Shown here piece after piece: positions 25,750-33,483 of a stretch of DNA of 64,000 bases. The translations under genes were made by a program, and so were the position numbers. Positions within the stretch are counted from its first letter, which is position 1. Each line of letters starts with the position of its first letter. The stretch is from JBGLNJ01 sp041300525 (lineage in GTDB: Bacteria; Chloroflexota; Anaerolineae; Fen-1058): NCBI GenBank assembly GCA_041300525.1, contig JBGLNJ010000001.1, positions 930,001-994,000 of the forward strand. The letters are read 5' to 3'. Below the pieces are notes generated by a model, which ran no database searches, was not told where the DNA came from, and saw only the letters and a list, made by a program, of their open reading frames with translations.

Positions 25750-26228
25750 TCCTGGTACTTTAGTAGCGAGATCAGGTCTTTGGGGAAGACCTTGTCCCAC
25801 CCCTCGGAAGCGTACACGCTGTCGAGCGGCTGGAGGTACTTGGCTGGCTCGTACTTTTCGACTTCCAGCCCGGCGTGCAATTGGAACGAGTCGGGCGGGT
25901 CGCCGCCGGTCAGGCGCGTGGAGAGCACGGCCTTGGCGTTGGTGCCGGCGCCGCCCGCCACGGTCGCGTTGACGATCTCAACGTTGGGATTGGCGCCCTT
26001 GTATAGCTTGTACATTTCGTTGAGGCCGTCGGCTTCACCGCCGGCCGTCCACCACGAGAACATTTCTAGCTTGCCCTTGGCGGCTGCTGGCGCAGGGGGC
26101 TGGGTGGCCGCAGGCTGTTGAGCTGGCGGTTGGGTGGGCGGGACCGGAGTCTGTCCGCCGCCGCACGCGGTCAACACAATCGCTGCGATAGTCAGCAGAC
26201 TTACGAGTGAAAGAATCTTGCGGGTCAT
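25605..26228 (-). pseudogene. Truncated sugar ABC transporter substrate-binding lipoprotein
   Basis: The first about 182 residues are a normal extracellular solute-binding protein: signal and lipobox (LTIAAIVLTACGGG), Pro/Gln/Thr spacer, KLEMFSWWTAGGEADGLNE, and VPVNIHRANVMWYNKKL. After KKL the sequence loses homology and reads ACREAGNAMTSRKKSS, which is the antisense of the radical SAM 3' end. Family members have about 400 residues, so more than half is missing. An AAGGAGG site and a promoter (-10 at 26339-26344) are intact. No permease genes adjoin it. Confidence 0.8.
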
Positions 26229-26338
26229 CTTGATTTTCCTCCTTTTGAGATTTGAAACTGGATAAGCTGTGAAACGTCTTGAAACTGGGAATTTATGCGG
26301 TTCCGAGTGTGCCTAAAAGCGAGTTTGGCAACACTGCG

Positions 26339-26344
26339 ATTATA
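26339..26344 (-). promoter_or_regulatory. -10 box for the binding-protein gene
   Basis: On the minus strand TATAAT is followed by about 100 bases of leader and a strong AAGGAGG before the start codon. The -35 region (TTTTTC-like at 17 bases) is poor. Confidence 0.45.
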
Positions 26345-26453
26345 CCACCTCCCTTCTGACGGAAAAACGATTGGCCGGACAGTTGAGAATCAAGAGTCAC
26401 GTCATGCTGTGAGAGCCAGTGGAGAGTCTAAGCTGTATGATGAGGTTGCCCTC

Positions 26454-26482
26454 TTGTTGCTGGATTTTCTACGTGATATAAT
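26454..26482 (+). promoter_or_regulatory. Promoter candidate for the HTH/receiver gene
   Basis: TTGTTG at 26454-26459 and TATAAT at 26477-26482 have 17-base spacing, about 140 bases upstream of the likely start. Confidence 0.5.
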
Positions 26483-26619
26483 CAATGCCGGAGCCTGCGG
26501 ACGTTGGGAGAACGGGTTGGCTGCTCATATTTATATCAGAAAAACGTCTCCTTGGGGGCTGATTTCCGCCAAAGATGCGTCACCCAGGCGACATGGCGAT
26601 GAAAGGAAGGGGAGCCAGA

Positions 26620-27870
26620 TTGGACAATGCATGGTTCCTGGGCTATCTGCGAACGGCGCTAAATTCCCTGTATGATCCTTCCGTGCTTCGCAACAGCCTG
26701 CTGGTGGAACTGTTGGGTCTGGATCAAAAAGGCGACGCGGTATCCGTCTTGAGGCAGATCCTGACCGAAGCGATCGAGTCGCTCCGGCCCAACGAGAGCA
26801 CCCCGCGGGACTCGAAGACTTGGCGTGTGTACCAGATACTGCGCCGTCGTCACACTGAACAGTTGAGCCAGCGTGAGGTGGCTTTTGATCTCGGCCTCAG
26901 CGTCCGGCAACTGCAACGCGAAGAGCAGCTCGCGCGCCAGGTGCTGGCGGATCATTTGTGGGCTACATACGATATAGGGGGCAGGCAATATCGTATCACA
27001 TCCGCCCCTGCCGAGCAAGCTCCTCCGGAGGGTGAACGAGTTCCCACTCGCGCACAAGAACTAGAGTGGCTCAGGGACTCGGTTCCCGTCCAGACCATCG
27101 AGGTCGGGGAAGTCGTGCGGGATGTGCAGAGTATCCTTGCTCCGTTGTTGGAATCCTCTCACGTGTCTGTCGAATATCAGTCGCCGCCCAACTTGCCCCG
27201 GGTATCTCTTCAAGTGCCCATGCTGCGGCAGGCTCTGTTGGACATCATCAGCGAGGCTGTTCGTCGCGTTCCAGGTTGCCAAGTCCGCGTCCTTGCAGAT
27301 ATGCTCCCCAAGCACATCGACATCCAGGTCCGTGCCATTGCGTATGGGACCGCTTCCGCCGAGCAGGAGCAAGGCTGTGAGAGCCTGGAGATGGCGGAGC
27401 AGCTTGTCCAGCTTTGCGGGGGAGAACTGGAAATCATGCCGGCCACGAGCGGAGAGTGCGTCTTTGCCGTCAAGGTGATACTACCGTCCACGGAGCAGGT
27501 GACGGTGCTGGTGATTGACGACAACGCCGATGCGCTACAGTTGTTCCAGCGCTACCTGTCTCACAGCCGCTATCACTTTATCGGCACACAGGACGCCGAG
27601 CGAGGGCTGGCGCTGGCGGAAGAGGTGTCTCCTCAGATTATTGTGCTGGACGTGATGATGCCAGAAAGGGACGGCTGGACCGTCCTGGGGCAATTGCGGG
27701 AGCATCCCAAGACCCACGATGTGCCTGTCGTTGTCTGCAGCATCCTCTCGCAAGAGCAATTGGCCTTGACGCTCGGCGCGGGCCAGTTCCTCCGGAAACC
27801 CGTCAGTCGACAAGCTCTTTTGTCAGCACTAGATCGCCAGCTTGAGTTACGAACGAGAAAATCTTGCTGA
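26620..27870 (+). CDS. HTH - degenerate kinase - receiver regulatory protein
   Basis: The likely start is TTG 26620 behind GGAAGGGGAG (an in-frame ATG exists at 26575). Three parts are visible: an N-terminal helix-turn-helix (LSQREVAFDLGLSVRQLQREE, about 85-105), a region shaped like a histidine-kinase ATPase domain (LRQALLDIISEAVRRV to LCGGELEIMPATSG), and a C-terminal receiver (VLVIDDNADALQLF, phosphoacceptor in IIVLDVMMPERDG, Lys in FLRKPVSRQ). The kinase N-box Asn is Glu, and no HisKA His is seen, so it is probably a pseudo-kinase. It overlaps the convergent hybrid kinase gene by 68 bases. Confidence 0.75.
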   Translation: MDNAWFLGYLRTALNSLYDPSVLRNSLLVELLGLDQKGDAVSVLRQILTEAIESLRPNESTPRDSKTWRVYQILRRRHTEQLSQREVAFDLGLSVRQLQREEQLARQVLADHLWATYDIGGRQYRITSAPAEQAPPEGERVPTRAQELEWLRDSVPVQTIEVGEVVRDVQSILAPLLESSHVSVEYQSPPNLPRVSLQVPMLRQALLDIISEAVRRVPGCQVRVLADMLPKHIDIQVRAIAYGTASAEQEQGCESLEMAEQLVQLCGGELEIMPATSGECVFAVKVILPSTEQVTVLVIDDNADALQLFQRYLSHSRYHFIGTQDAERGLALAEEVSPQIIVLDVMMPERDGWTVLGQLREHPKTHDVPVVVCSILSQEQLALTLGAGQFLRKPVSRQALLSALDRQLELRTRKSC

Positions 27871-30010
27871 TGGCCTCGATGCTGGCGAGGAGTTGATGTG
27901 TAGACAGCCCCCCGCCTCGTGTGACCGCCAACGCGCTGCTGATAATCGGCTGGCCCGCTGGATCGCGCGCCGAGATCACAATGACCGGGATAGCACACAG
28001 CGCAGGATCCTGACTTTTCAGTTCGAGAAATTGAAATCCGTTCATGTTGGGCATGATCAAGTCGAGCAGGATCACGTCGGGCCGATGCTCGCCGAGAATG
28101 CTCAATGCTTCTTGCCCATCTCGCGCCAGCAAGACGCGATAAAAGCGCCCTGACGAAGCTAATATCCGTCCAAACAGGTGTAATGCATCAGGCTCGTCGT
28201 CCACAATCATGACAGTTCCTGTTTCTATGTGGAGGCGCTCCAAAGCTCCCAGCAGCGCTTCTCGAGAGATGGGTTTGACGAGGCGCTCCGCAACGCCGAG
28301 AGCGCCAGCGGCCTCTTGCTTGCCAGGAATGGAGCAGATAATCGTCGGCATATCGCCTGGCAGCACGCCAGAGGAGACGATGCGTTCAAGGGCTTTGGTC
28401 ACCGAAACATCGTTGACCAGCAGAGCCTGGGCCGGCACGCGCGATAGTTCTTCCAAAGCGGCCTCCAGGCTGTTCACGGACACAGTCTCTACCTCGCTTG
28501 CGTAACGGGTGATTAGCCGTTGGAGCGAGTCCCCTGTCTCGAGAATGACGAGCCGAGGACGAATGACGGGCCTGGGGATCATGAGCGGGCGAGTGCGTTG
28601 CCGATATTCCCAGTCAGGATTAAGCCCTTGCGAGAAACCGCCACTCACCGGGACGGGGGTGGCCAAGGGGATCTGGAAGGTGAAGGTGGCGCCAACGTCA
28701 GGTTTGCTTTCAACCCAGATTTTGCCGCCGTGCAGCTCGATAAACCGCTTGCTGATACTCAATCCCAGGCCCGTGCCGCCATAGCGCCTGCGGATTGAGC
28801 CATCCACCTGCTGAAAGGGCTGAAAGAGTTTGCTCATATCTTGCGCGGCGATTCCGCGGCCGGTATCTGCGACGGATACCAGGAGGTCATCCGCTTCTTT
28901 CCAGGCTCGTACATCCACTCCGCCGCGCTCCGTAAAGCGCCCGGCGTTACTCAGCAGGTTCAAGACGACCTCTCGCATGCGGGTTGGGTCGCAAAAGATG
29001 ATCAAGTCCTTGGATACGAGGATTCTCAGATATAACCCTTTTGAGTCATAGAGTGGTCGCACGGCTATAGCGGCGCTCTCGATGATCTCCTCAAAGTGCG
29101 CCTGTTCCTTGGCAAGCACCATTCTATTCGCCTCAATCTGGCTGAGGTCGAGCACGTCGTCAATCAACTCGGATAGATGCTTGGCGTTCCGGTGGATCAC
29201 GGCCAGATCGGCCATCAAAGTTGGGGGAACCTTGCCGTAGGTCTCGGGCGATTCCAGGATTGTCTCGCTAAAGCCCGTGATCATGTTCAATGGCGTGCGC
29301 AATTCGTGGCTCACGTTCGCCACGAATTGCTCCTTGGCTGTGCGCGCATCATCGGCAGCGCGGCGCAGTCCCTGTGCCAGCGCATTCAATCTTGCGAGTT
29401 GCTGGTTGGAACGCGCCAAATCCTCCATGACCTGTTCCAGTTCCGCTCTGCGACTGCGTGTTTCCTCTAGTGAGGCTTGAGCTCTTTGATAGTGCTCCCA
29501 TGCCCATTTGGCAACTTGGCGCATGGGATAGTAGGTAGCGTACGTCGCGCCGAGTATGGCCCAGATCGCTATAAGGGCCGCGGCGGTTATGCCCGCCTTT
29601 GCATCAAGGGTGGAGAGGTCAGTCAACTGTAGTATCAACATTGTTTCCCCAACGGCAACGACTGTGGCGACGGGGAGGTTGATCAAGACCGCGGCCAATG
29701 CGACCGGAATCACCGCCAGGGCCAGGCATCCAGGCATACCGAGCCAGGGGCCAGCCAGGGGAATCAAGGCAGCCACCGCCAGGACGGTGAACCATCGGTT
29801 TATTTCGGGCTTCCAGTTCTCAAGCTTCCAGATTGTCACCGCCAGCGCCAGGAACAGCGCTGAAAGGAGCATCACCTGTGCCTGCTCGGATTTTTCGGGC
29901 GGGATAATGCTGAGAAGGAAAACCACGCTGCCTAAGGCTATCAGCGCAACAGCGACCGGCCTGGGAGAGGGGTGTAGCTCAGACTCAAAGCCTAAAGTAA
30001 GTGTATCCAT
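27803..30010 (-). CDS. Hybrid sensor histidine kinase with two receiver-like domains
   Basis: This 735-residue membrane kinase has about five or six N-terminal helices (20-170), a coiled coil, HisKA with the phosphoacceptor His in FVANVSHELRTPLNMITGF, and a HATPase with N-box EVVLNLLSNAGRFT and G-boxes DTGRGI and GGTGLGLSI. A first receiver-like domain lacks a clear phosphoacceptor (QALLVNDVS). The second has VMIVDDEPDALHLF and VILLDLIMPNMNG but lacks the usual conserved Lys-Pro. A TTGGCA/TATACT promoter lies just upstream. The stimulus is unknown. Confidence 0.9.
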   Translation of the reverse strand: MDTLTLGFESELHPSPRPVAVALIALGSVVFLLSIIPPEKSEQAQVMLLSALFLALAVTIWKLENWKPEINRWFTVLAVAALIPLAGPWLGMPGCLALAVIPVALAAVLINLPVATVVAVGETMLILQLTDLSTLDAKAGITAAALIAIWAILGATYATYYPMRQVAKWAWEHYQRAQASLEETRSRRAELEQVMEDLARSNQQLARLNALAQGLRRAADDARTAKEQFVANVSHELRTPLNMITGFSETILESPETYGKVPPTLMADLAVIHRNAKHLSELIDDVLDLSQIEANRMVLAKEQAHFEEIIESAAIAVRPLYDSKGLYLRILVSKDLIIFCDPTRMREVVLNLLSNAGRFTERGGVDVRAWKEADDLLVSVADTGRGIAAQDMSKLFQPFQQVDGSIRRRYGGTGLGLSISKRFIELHGGKIWVESKPDVGATFTFQIPLATPVPVSGGFSQGLNPDWEYRQRTRPLMIPRPVIRPRLVILETGDSLQRLITRYASEVETVSVNSLEAALEELSRVPAQALLVNDVSVTKALERIVSSGVLPGDMPTIICSIPGKQEAAGALGVAERLVKPISREALLGALERLHIETGTVMIVDDEPDALHLFGRILASSGRFYRVLLARDGQEALSILGEHRPDVILLDLIMPNMNGFQFLELKSQDPALCAIPVIVISARDPAGQPIISSALAVTRGGGLSTHQLLASIEAISKIFSFVTQAGDLVLTKELVD

Positions 30011-30043
30011 CCGACTTTCCTCTGCATTTTGTGCTCTGGCAGC

Positions 30044-30072
30044 AGTATATCATCGGCTAAACGTTTTGCCAA
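30044..30072 (-). promoter_or_regulatory. Promoter of the hybrid kinase gene
   Basis: On the minus strand TTGGCA (30072-30067) and TATACT (30049-30044) are 17 bases apart, giving a leader of about 27 bases with GAGGAAAG before the ATG at 30010. Confidence 0.65.
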
Positions 30073-30108
30073 TGACAGAGGGTGTCCTCTCAAAAAGTGG
30101 GGGATTTT

Positions 30109-30166
30109 AACCTCGCGAAGGTTTCCGCTCATTACGCAGCGAACTCGGATTAGACCTTCGCAAGGT
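30109..30166. repeat. Inverted repeat (AACCTTGCGAAGGT type)
   Basis: AACCTCGCGAAGGT at 30109-30122 faces ACCTTCGCAAGGTT at 30153-30166 with one mismatch. Related units occur at 34855-34886 and, more loosely, at 60299-60345. It lies just before the broken 5' end of the response-regulator remnant. Confidence 0.55.
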
Positions 30167-30366
30167 TCTCTCCCGGATGATTGAGATGATACGACAGAGG
30201 TGCAGTGGACGAAAACGGCATCCGATGCACACGTCGCCTGCGTGCGCTGTACCCGCAGGTGTGTGTGGTACTCATCAGTGCTTATCCCGACCGCGAGTTT
30301 CACCGTCAGGGGCTAGAGGCCAGGGCAGTTGCCTTTCTCGACAAAAAAGATCTGGATGTGGCGACG

Positions 30367-30374
30367 CTCCGCCA
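30367..30374 (+). repeat. 8-bp target-site duplication, left copy
   Basis: CTCCGCCA directly precedes the element and recurs at 30527-30534 directly after it. In the rebuilt gene it encodes the LRQ part of ATLRQVVDD. Confidence 0.85.
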
Positions 30375-30526
30375 GTAAGCGTTCAGTTGGTGTTAGCTGC
30401 GGCGGTTGAAACCGCACCAACAGCGGCGAAACCCGCCTGCGCGGGTTGGCGTCTAGTCGGCGCAGGCCGACTTGGCTGTTGTAGGCGCGATTTTCAATCG
30501 CCAGCACAAACCACCTGAACGGTTAC
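30375..30526. mobile_element. IS66-type MITE (152 bp)
   Basis: The element starts GTAAGCGTTCAGTTGGTG and its end, read from the other strand, is GTAACCGTTCAGGTGGTT, so the terminal inverted repeats match at 16 of 18 positions. An exact 8-bp duplication flanks it. GTAA ends with 8-bp duplications are known for the IS66 family. There is no coding capacity. The interior carries four consecutive hairpins: 30402-30415, 30430-30447, 30455-30472 and 30484-30502. It must have been moved in trans. Confidence 0.85.
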
Positions 30527-30596
30527 CTCCGCCAGGTTGTGGATGACGTTATTACTACGGCGGGCATGGAGAAGCCAGGAGAGGAAGAGTGATCGA

Positions 30597-30624
30597 AAGC
30601 CCCCAGGCACACTTGGGGGCTTTT
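30597..30624 (+). terminator. Rho-independent terminator of the response-regulator remnant
   Basis: AGCCCCCA pairs with TGGGGGCT around a short loop and is followed by TTTT. It lies 5 bases after the remnant's stop codon, which supports the reading of 30205-30592 as a former gene. Confidence 0.8.
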
Positions 30625-30683
30625 CATTCCTCACTTTTGTGGAGGTGGGCGGCCCGCAGGCTCGCCCGAACTCTTGTACGAGG

Positions 30684-32207
30684 CTAGTCTGCGAGAGCAT
30701 GAAATGTGGGTTGCAAGGCCGGATACAAAGAGCGGTACACGGGATATAGTTTCCGATACTGCTGCGCGTTTTCTGGGACTGGCAAGGTCCGGTCAGTGAT
30801 GCGCACCATCTGCGCCACCGCCTCATCTACGCTCGCGAACACGCCCGCTCCCACGCCCGCCAGCAGCGCCGCTCCATAAGCCGCGCCTTCGGTCACGTTG
30901 ACCCGCACCAACTCTGTCCCAAACACATCGGCCTGGATCTGCCGCCAGAGCGAGCTGCGCGCGCCGCCGCCGGACGCGCGCACTTGCTCGATGGGCACGC
31001 CCAACCCCTTGACCAGTTCCAAACTATCACGCAGCCCGAACGACACGCCTTCCAACACGGAGCGGACGATGTGGCTCTTGTTGTGTCGGACGGTTAGTCC
31101 GATAAAAGCGCCTCGCGCTTCCGGGTCGGGGTAGGGAGTACGTTCGCCGGTGAGGTACGGCAGGAACAGCAACCCATCGCTGCCGACCGGCGCGCGCGCC
31201 GCCTCGCGTGTCAGCAAGTCGTATGGGTCCTCGCCGATGAGCGAGGCTGCCGAGCATTCCGGTTCTCCCAGGCTATCGCGCAGCCAGCGGAACGAGCCGC
31301 CCGCCGAAAGCATCACGCCCATCAAGTGCCATCTGCCCGGCACGGCGTGGCAAAAGGCATGCAGCCGTCCCTGCGCCTCAAAGGCGTACTGGTCCGAGCA
31401 CGCGAACACGACGCCCGATGTGCCGGATGTGACCGAGATCACGCCGGGTTGGGTCACGCCGCTGCCGACTGCTTGCGCTGCCTGGTCGCCCGCACCGCCC
31501 ACGACGGGCGTGCCGGCTTTGAGGCCGGTGATTTCCGCCGCTGCCGCGCTGACTCGCCCGGACACCTCTGGAGACTCGGTGCAACGCGGCAGCCAGTCCG
31601 CTGGAATGTCCAATGCCTTTAGCATCGCGTCCGACCAACGCCGGTGGGCCACGTCCAGCAAGCAGGTGCCCGATGCGTCCGATACTTCGGTGGCGTACTC
31701 GCCGGTCAAGCGGTAGCGCACGTAATCTTTGGGAAGCAAGAGGTGCGCCGCGCGCTCGTACACTTCCGGCTCGTTCTGCCGCACCCACAGGATCTTGGGC
31801 GCCGTAAAGCCCGGCAAGACCGCGTTGCCGATCAGCCCCAAAAGTTTGTCCAACCCGCCGACCTTGTCCGTGATTTCGGCGCATTGCGGGCCGGTGCGCT
31901 GATCGTTCCACAGAATGGCCGGGCGCAAGACCTGGCCGGATTTGTCCATCAGCACCAGGCTGTGCATCTGGCCGGTCAAGCCCACGCTGCAAACGTCGTC
32001 GCCTGTCAGCCCGGCACGGTCGAGCGCCGCCCGGATGCTGGTGTACGCGCCCACCCACCAATCGGCGGGCGCTTGCTCTGACCACAGCGGGCGAGGCGTG
32101 GAAAGCGGATATTCGGTCGTGGCGCTGGCGACCACGTCGCCGCGCTCGTCAATGAGCAATGCCTTGGCGCCAGTCGTCGAAACGTCTAACCCTAACAGGT
32201 ACGCCAT
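30684..32207 (-). CDS. xylB: Xylulokinase-like FGGY carbohydrate kinase
   Basis: This 507-residue FGGY kinase phosphorylates a pentulose or similar sugar. It has the N-terminal phosphate loop LLGLDVSTTGAKALLIDERG, the sugar-site motif ILWNDQRTGPQC, TGQMHSLVLMD, the FGGY signature region VRHNKSHIVRSVLEGVSFGL, and ASGGGARSSLWRQI. Length and TGQMHS fit xylulokinase best, though other ketose kinases are possible. The start at 32207 is preceded by GGAG. It is downstream of a Gfo/Idh dehydrogenase and a UbiD-like gene on the same strand, suggesting a sugar-catabolic operon. Confidence 0.88.
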   Translation of the reverse strand: MAYLLGLDVSTTGAKALLIDERGDVVASATTEYPLSTPRPLWSEQAPADWWVGAYTSIRAALDRAGLTGDDVCSVGLTGQMHSLVLMDKSGQVLRPAILWNDQRTGPQCAEITDKVGGLDKLLGLIGNAVLPGFTAPKILWVRQNEPEVYERAAHLLLPKDYVRYRLTGEYATEVSDASGTCLLDVAHRRWSDAMLKALDIPADWLPRCTESPEVSGRVSAAAAEITGLKAGTPVVGGAGDQAAQAVGSGVTQPGVISVTSGTSGVVFACSDQYAFEAQGRLHAFCHAVPGRWHLMGVMLSAGGSFRWLRDSLGEPECSAASLIGEDPYDLLTREAARAPVGSDGLLFLPYLTGERTPYPDPEARGAFIGLTVRHNKSHIVRSVLEGVSFGLRDSLELVKGLGVPIEQVRASGGGARSSLWRQIQADVFGTELVRVNVTEGAAYGAALLAGVGAGVFASVDEAVAQMVRITDRTLPVPENAQQYRKLYPVYRSLYPALQPTFHALAD

Positions 32208-32237
32208 GCTGATGCTCCATTCTCTGTTGATGAGGCG

Positions 32238-32255
32238 GCATAGGGATGCCACCCT
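32238..32255. repeat. 18-base 3'-end repeat, copy 1
   Basis: GCATAGGGATGCCACCCT lies directly beyond the stop of the Gfo/Idh gene. On the mRNA strand it forms GGCAT-CCCT-ATGCC. A copy with one change lies at 63296-63313 beyond the stop of the VWA gene. Confidence 0.55.
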
Positions 32256-33448
32256 CAGTATTTGACATCAACCTGTTTCTTGCTGTTGGCAGATTCCAGG
32301 ATCGCGTCGCAGATGATGGCTGCGCGATAGCCATCTTCGAAGGTCGCGCCGTAGGGAGCCACGTCCTTCTCGTTGGCGATGCAATCCAGGAGATGCGCCA
32401 ACTCGTGGACGAAGGTGTGCTCCCATCCGATGATGTGCCCGTGCGGCCACCAGTTGGACCAGAACGGGTGATAGCCTTCGGTGACGAGCACCTCGTGAAA
32501 GCCTTGCGTCTCTTTGGGCTGCTCGTCCATCCAGAACACTTGCATCTCGTTCATGCGTTCCAGGTTAAAGCGGAGACTGCCCTTTTCGCCATTGATCTCC
32601 AAGCAGCCATAATTCTTGCGGCCAGCCGCCAAGCGGGTCGCCTCCAGCGTGCCGATTGCGCCGTTCTTGAACTCGACGGCGGCGGCAAAGGCATCATCTA
32701 CGTCCACCTGGCCCAGGCTGCCGTCGGGCCAGGGGCGCTCTTTGATGAAGGTGCGCGTCATGGCGCTCACGCTCTTGATCTCGCCCACCAAAAAACGGCC
32801 CAGGTCAATGATGTGCGCGCCCAGGTCGCCCAACGCGCCGCTGCCGGCCCTCTGTTTGTCCAGCCGCCAAGCCATCGGCTTGCTGAACTGCGGCAGGTTT
32901 CCTTCGTGAAGATAGACCGCGCGGTAGTGATAGATTCGCCCCAACGCGCCGCTGTGAATCAGATCGTAGGCCAAGCGGATCGCCGGGACGAAGCGATAGT
33001 TGAAGGCCACCATGTGTTTGATGCCGGCCTTGTTGACGGCGTCGAGCATGGCCTTGGCCTCCGGGCCGGTGCGGGCCAGGGGCTTTTCGCAGAGGATGTG
33101 CTTGCCAGCCTGAGCGGCGGCGATGCACGGCTCGGCATGCACGTCGTTGGAGCCGCCGTTGTCGAAAAGCTGGATGCGCTCGTCTGCCAGCATCTTGCGC
33201 CAGTCGGTATAGTAACCCTCGTAGCCATAGCGGCGCGCGGCTTCCGCTGCTGCGGCCTCGTTGCGCCCGCACACTGCAACCAGCCGGGGGATAGCCGGAG
33301 GTGGGTATATCATATAAGGAATTTTCTTGTAGGCGTTGGCGTGGGCTTTGCCCATAAAGGCATAGCCCAACATTCCCACGCCGATCTCGGGGACCGCGCT
33401 TTCAGTTTTGGGCTGGGCTATGGGGGTGAATCCGGTTTCCTTTGCCAT
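32255..33448 (-). CDS. Gfo/Idh/MocA-family oxidoreductase
   Basis: This 397-residue NAD(P)-dependent sugar dehydrogenase has a Rossmann region VGMLGYAFMGKAHANAY, the family motif HILCEKPLA with the conserved Lys, and a C-terminal beta domain with GALGDLGAHIIDLGRFL, where His probably takes part in catalysis. The start is preceded by CAGGAGG. Myo-inositol, glucose, xylose or related polyols are possible substrates. Between UbiD-like and xylulokinase-like genes it most likely oxidises a sugar that the kinase then traps. Confidence 0.9.
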   Translation of the reverse strand: MAKETGFTPIAQPKTESAVPEIGVGMLGYAFMGKAHANAYKKIPYMIYPPPAIPRLVAVCGRNEAAAAEAARRYGYEGYYTDWRKMLADERIQLFDNGGSNDVHAEPCIAAAQAGKHILCEKPLARTGPEAKAMLDAVNKAGIKHMVAFNYRFVPAIRLAYDLIHSGALGRIYHYRAVYLHEGNLPQFSKPMAWRLDKQRAGSGALGDLGAHIIDLGRFLVGEIKSVSAMTRTFIKERPWPDGSLGQVDVDDAFAAAVEFKNGAIGTLEATRLAAGRKNYGCLEINGEKGSLRFNLERMNEMQVFWMDEQPKETQGFHEVLVTEGYHPFWSNWWPHGHIIGWEHTFVHELAHLLDCIANEKDVAPYGATFEDGYRAAIICDAILESANSKKQVDVKY

Positions 33449-33483
33449 GCTCGTGTCCTCCTGGCGAATGTATCAACAAACTG

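Larger units (their letters stand above)
26229..26619. other. Divergent intergenic region
   Basis: This 391-base gap separates the divergent binding-protein fragment and the HTH/receiver gene. It holds one promoter candidate in each direction and no supported gene. Confidence 0.4.
30205..30592 (+). pseudogene. Response-regulator receiver remnant interrupted by a MITE
   Basis: Frame 30205-30378 reads VDENGIRCTRRLRALYP, then VCVVLISAYPDREFH and AVAFLDKKDLDVATLRQ, the second half of a receiver domain with its Ser and Lys, then a stop. The frame resumes after the inserted element as VVDDVITTAGMEKPGEEE and a natural stop at 30590-30592. Deleting 30375-30526 and one target duplication joins the two exactly in frame. 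The N-terminal half with the phosphoacceptor Asp is also absent, so the gene was broken at its 5' end too. It would have been divergent from the hybrid kinase. Confidence 0.85.

Noticed and set aside
30177..30518. 113-codon plus-strand frame across the MITE
   Set aside because: It runs through the element in a different frame from the response-regulator remnant and has no recognisable content.
30375..30526. CRISPR array or tRNA-like structure
   Set aside because: The four hairpins differ from each other, there are no equal spacers and no tRNA arms. The terminal repeats and target duplication identify a MITE.
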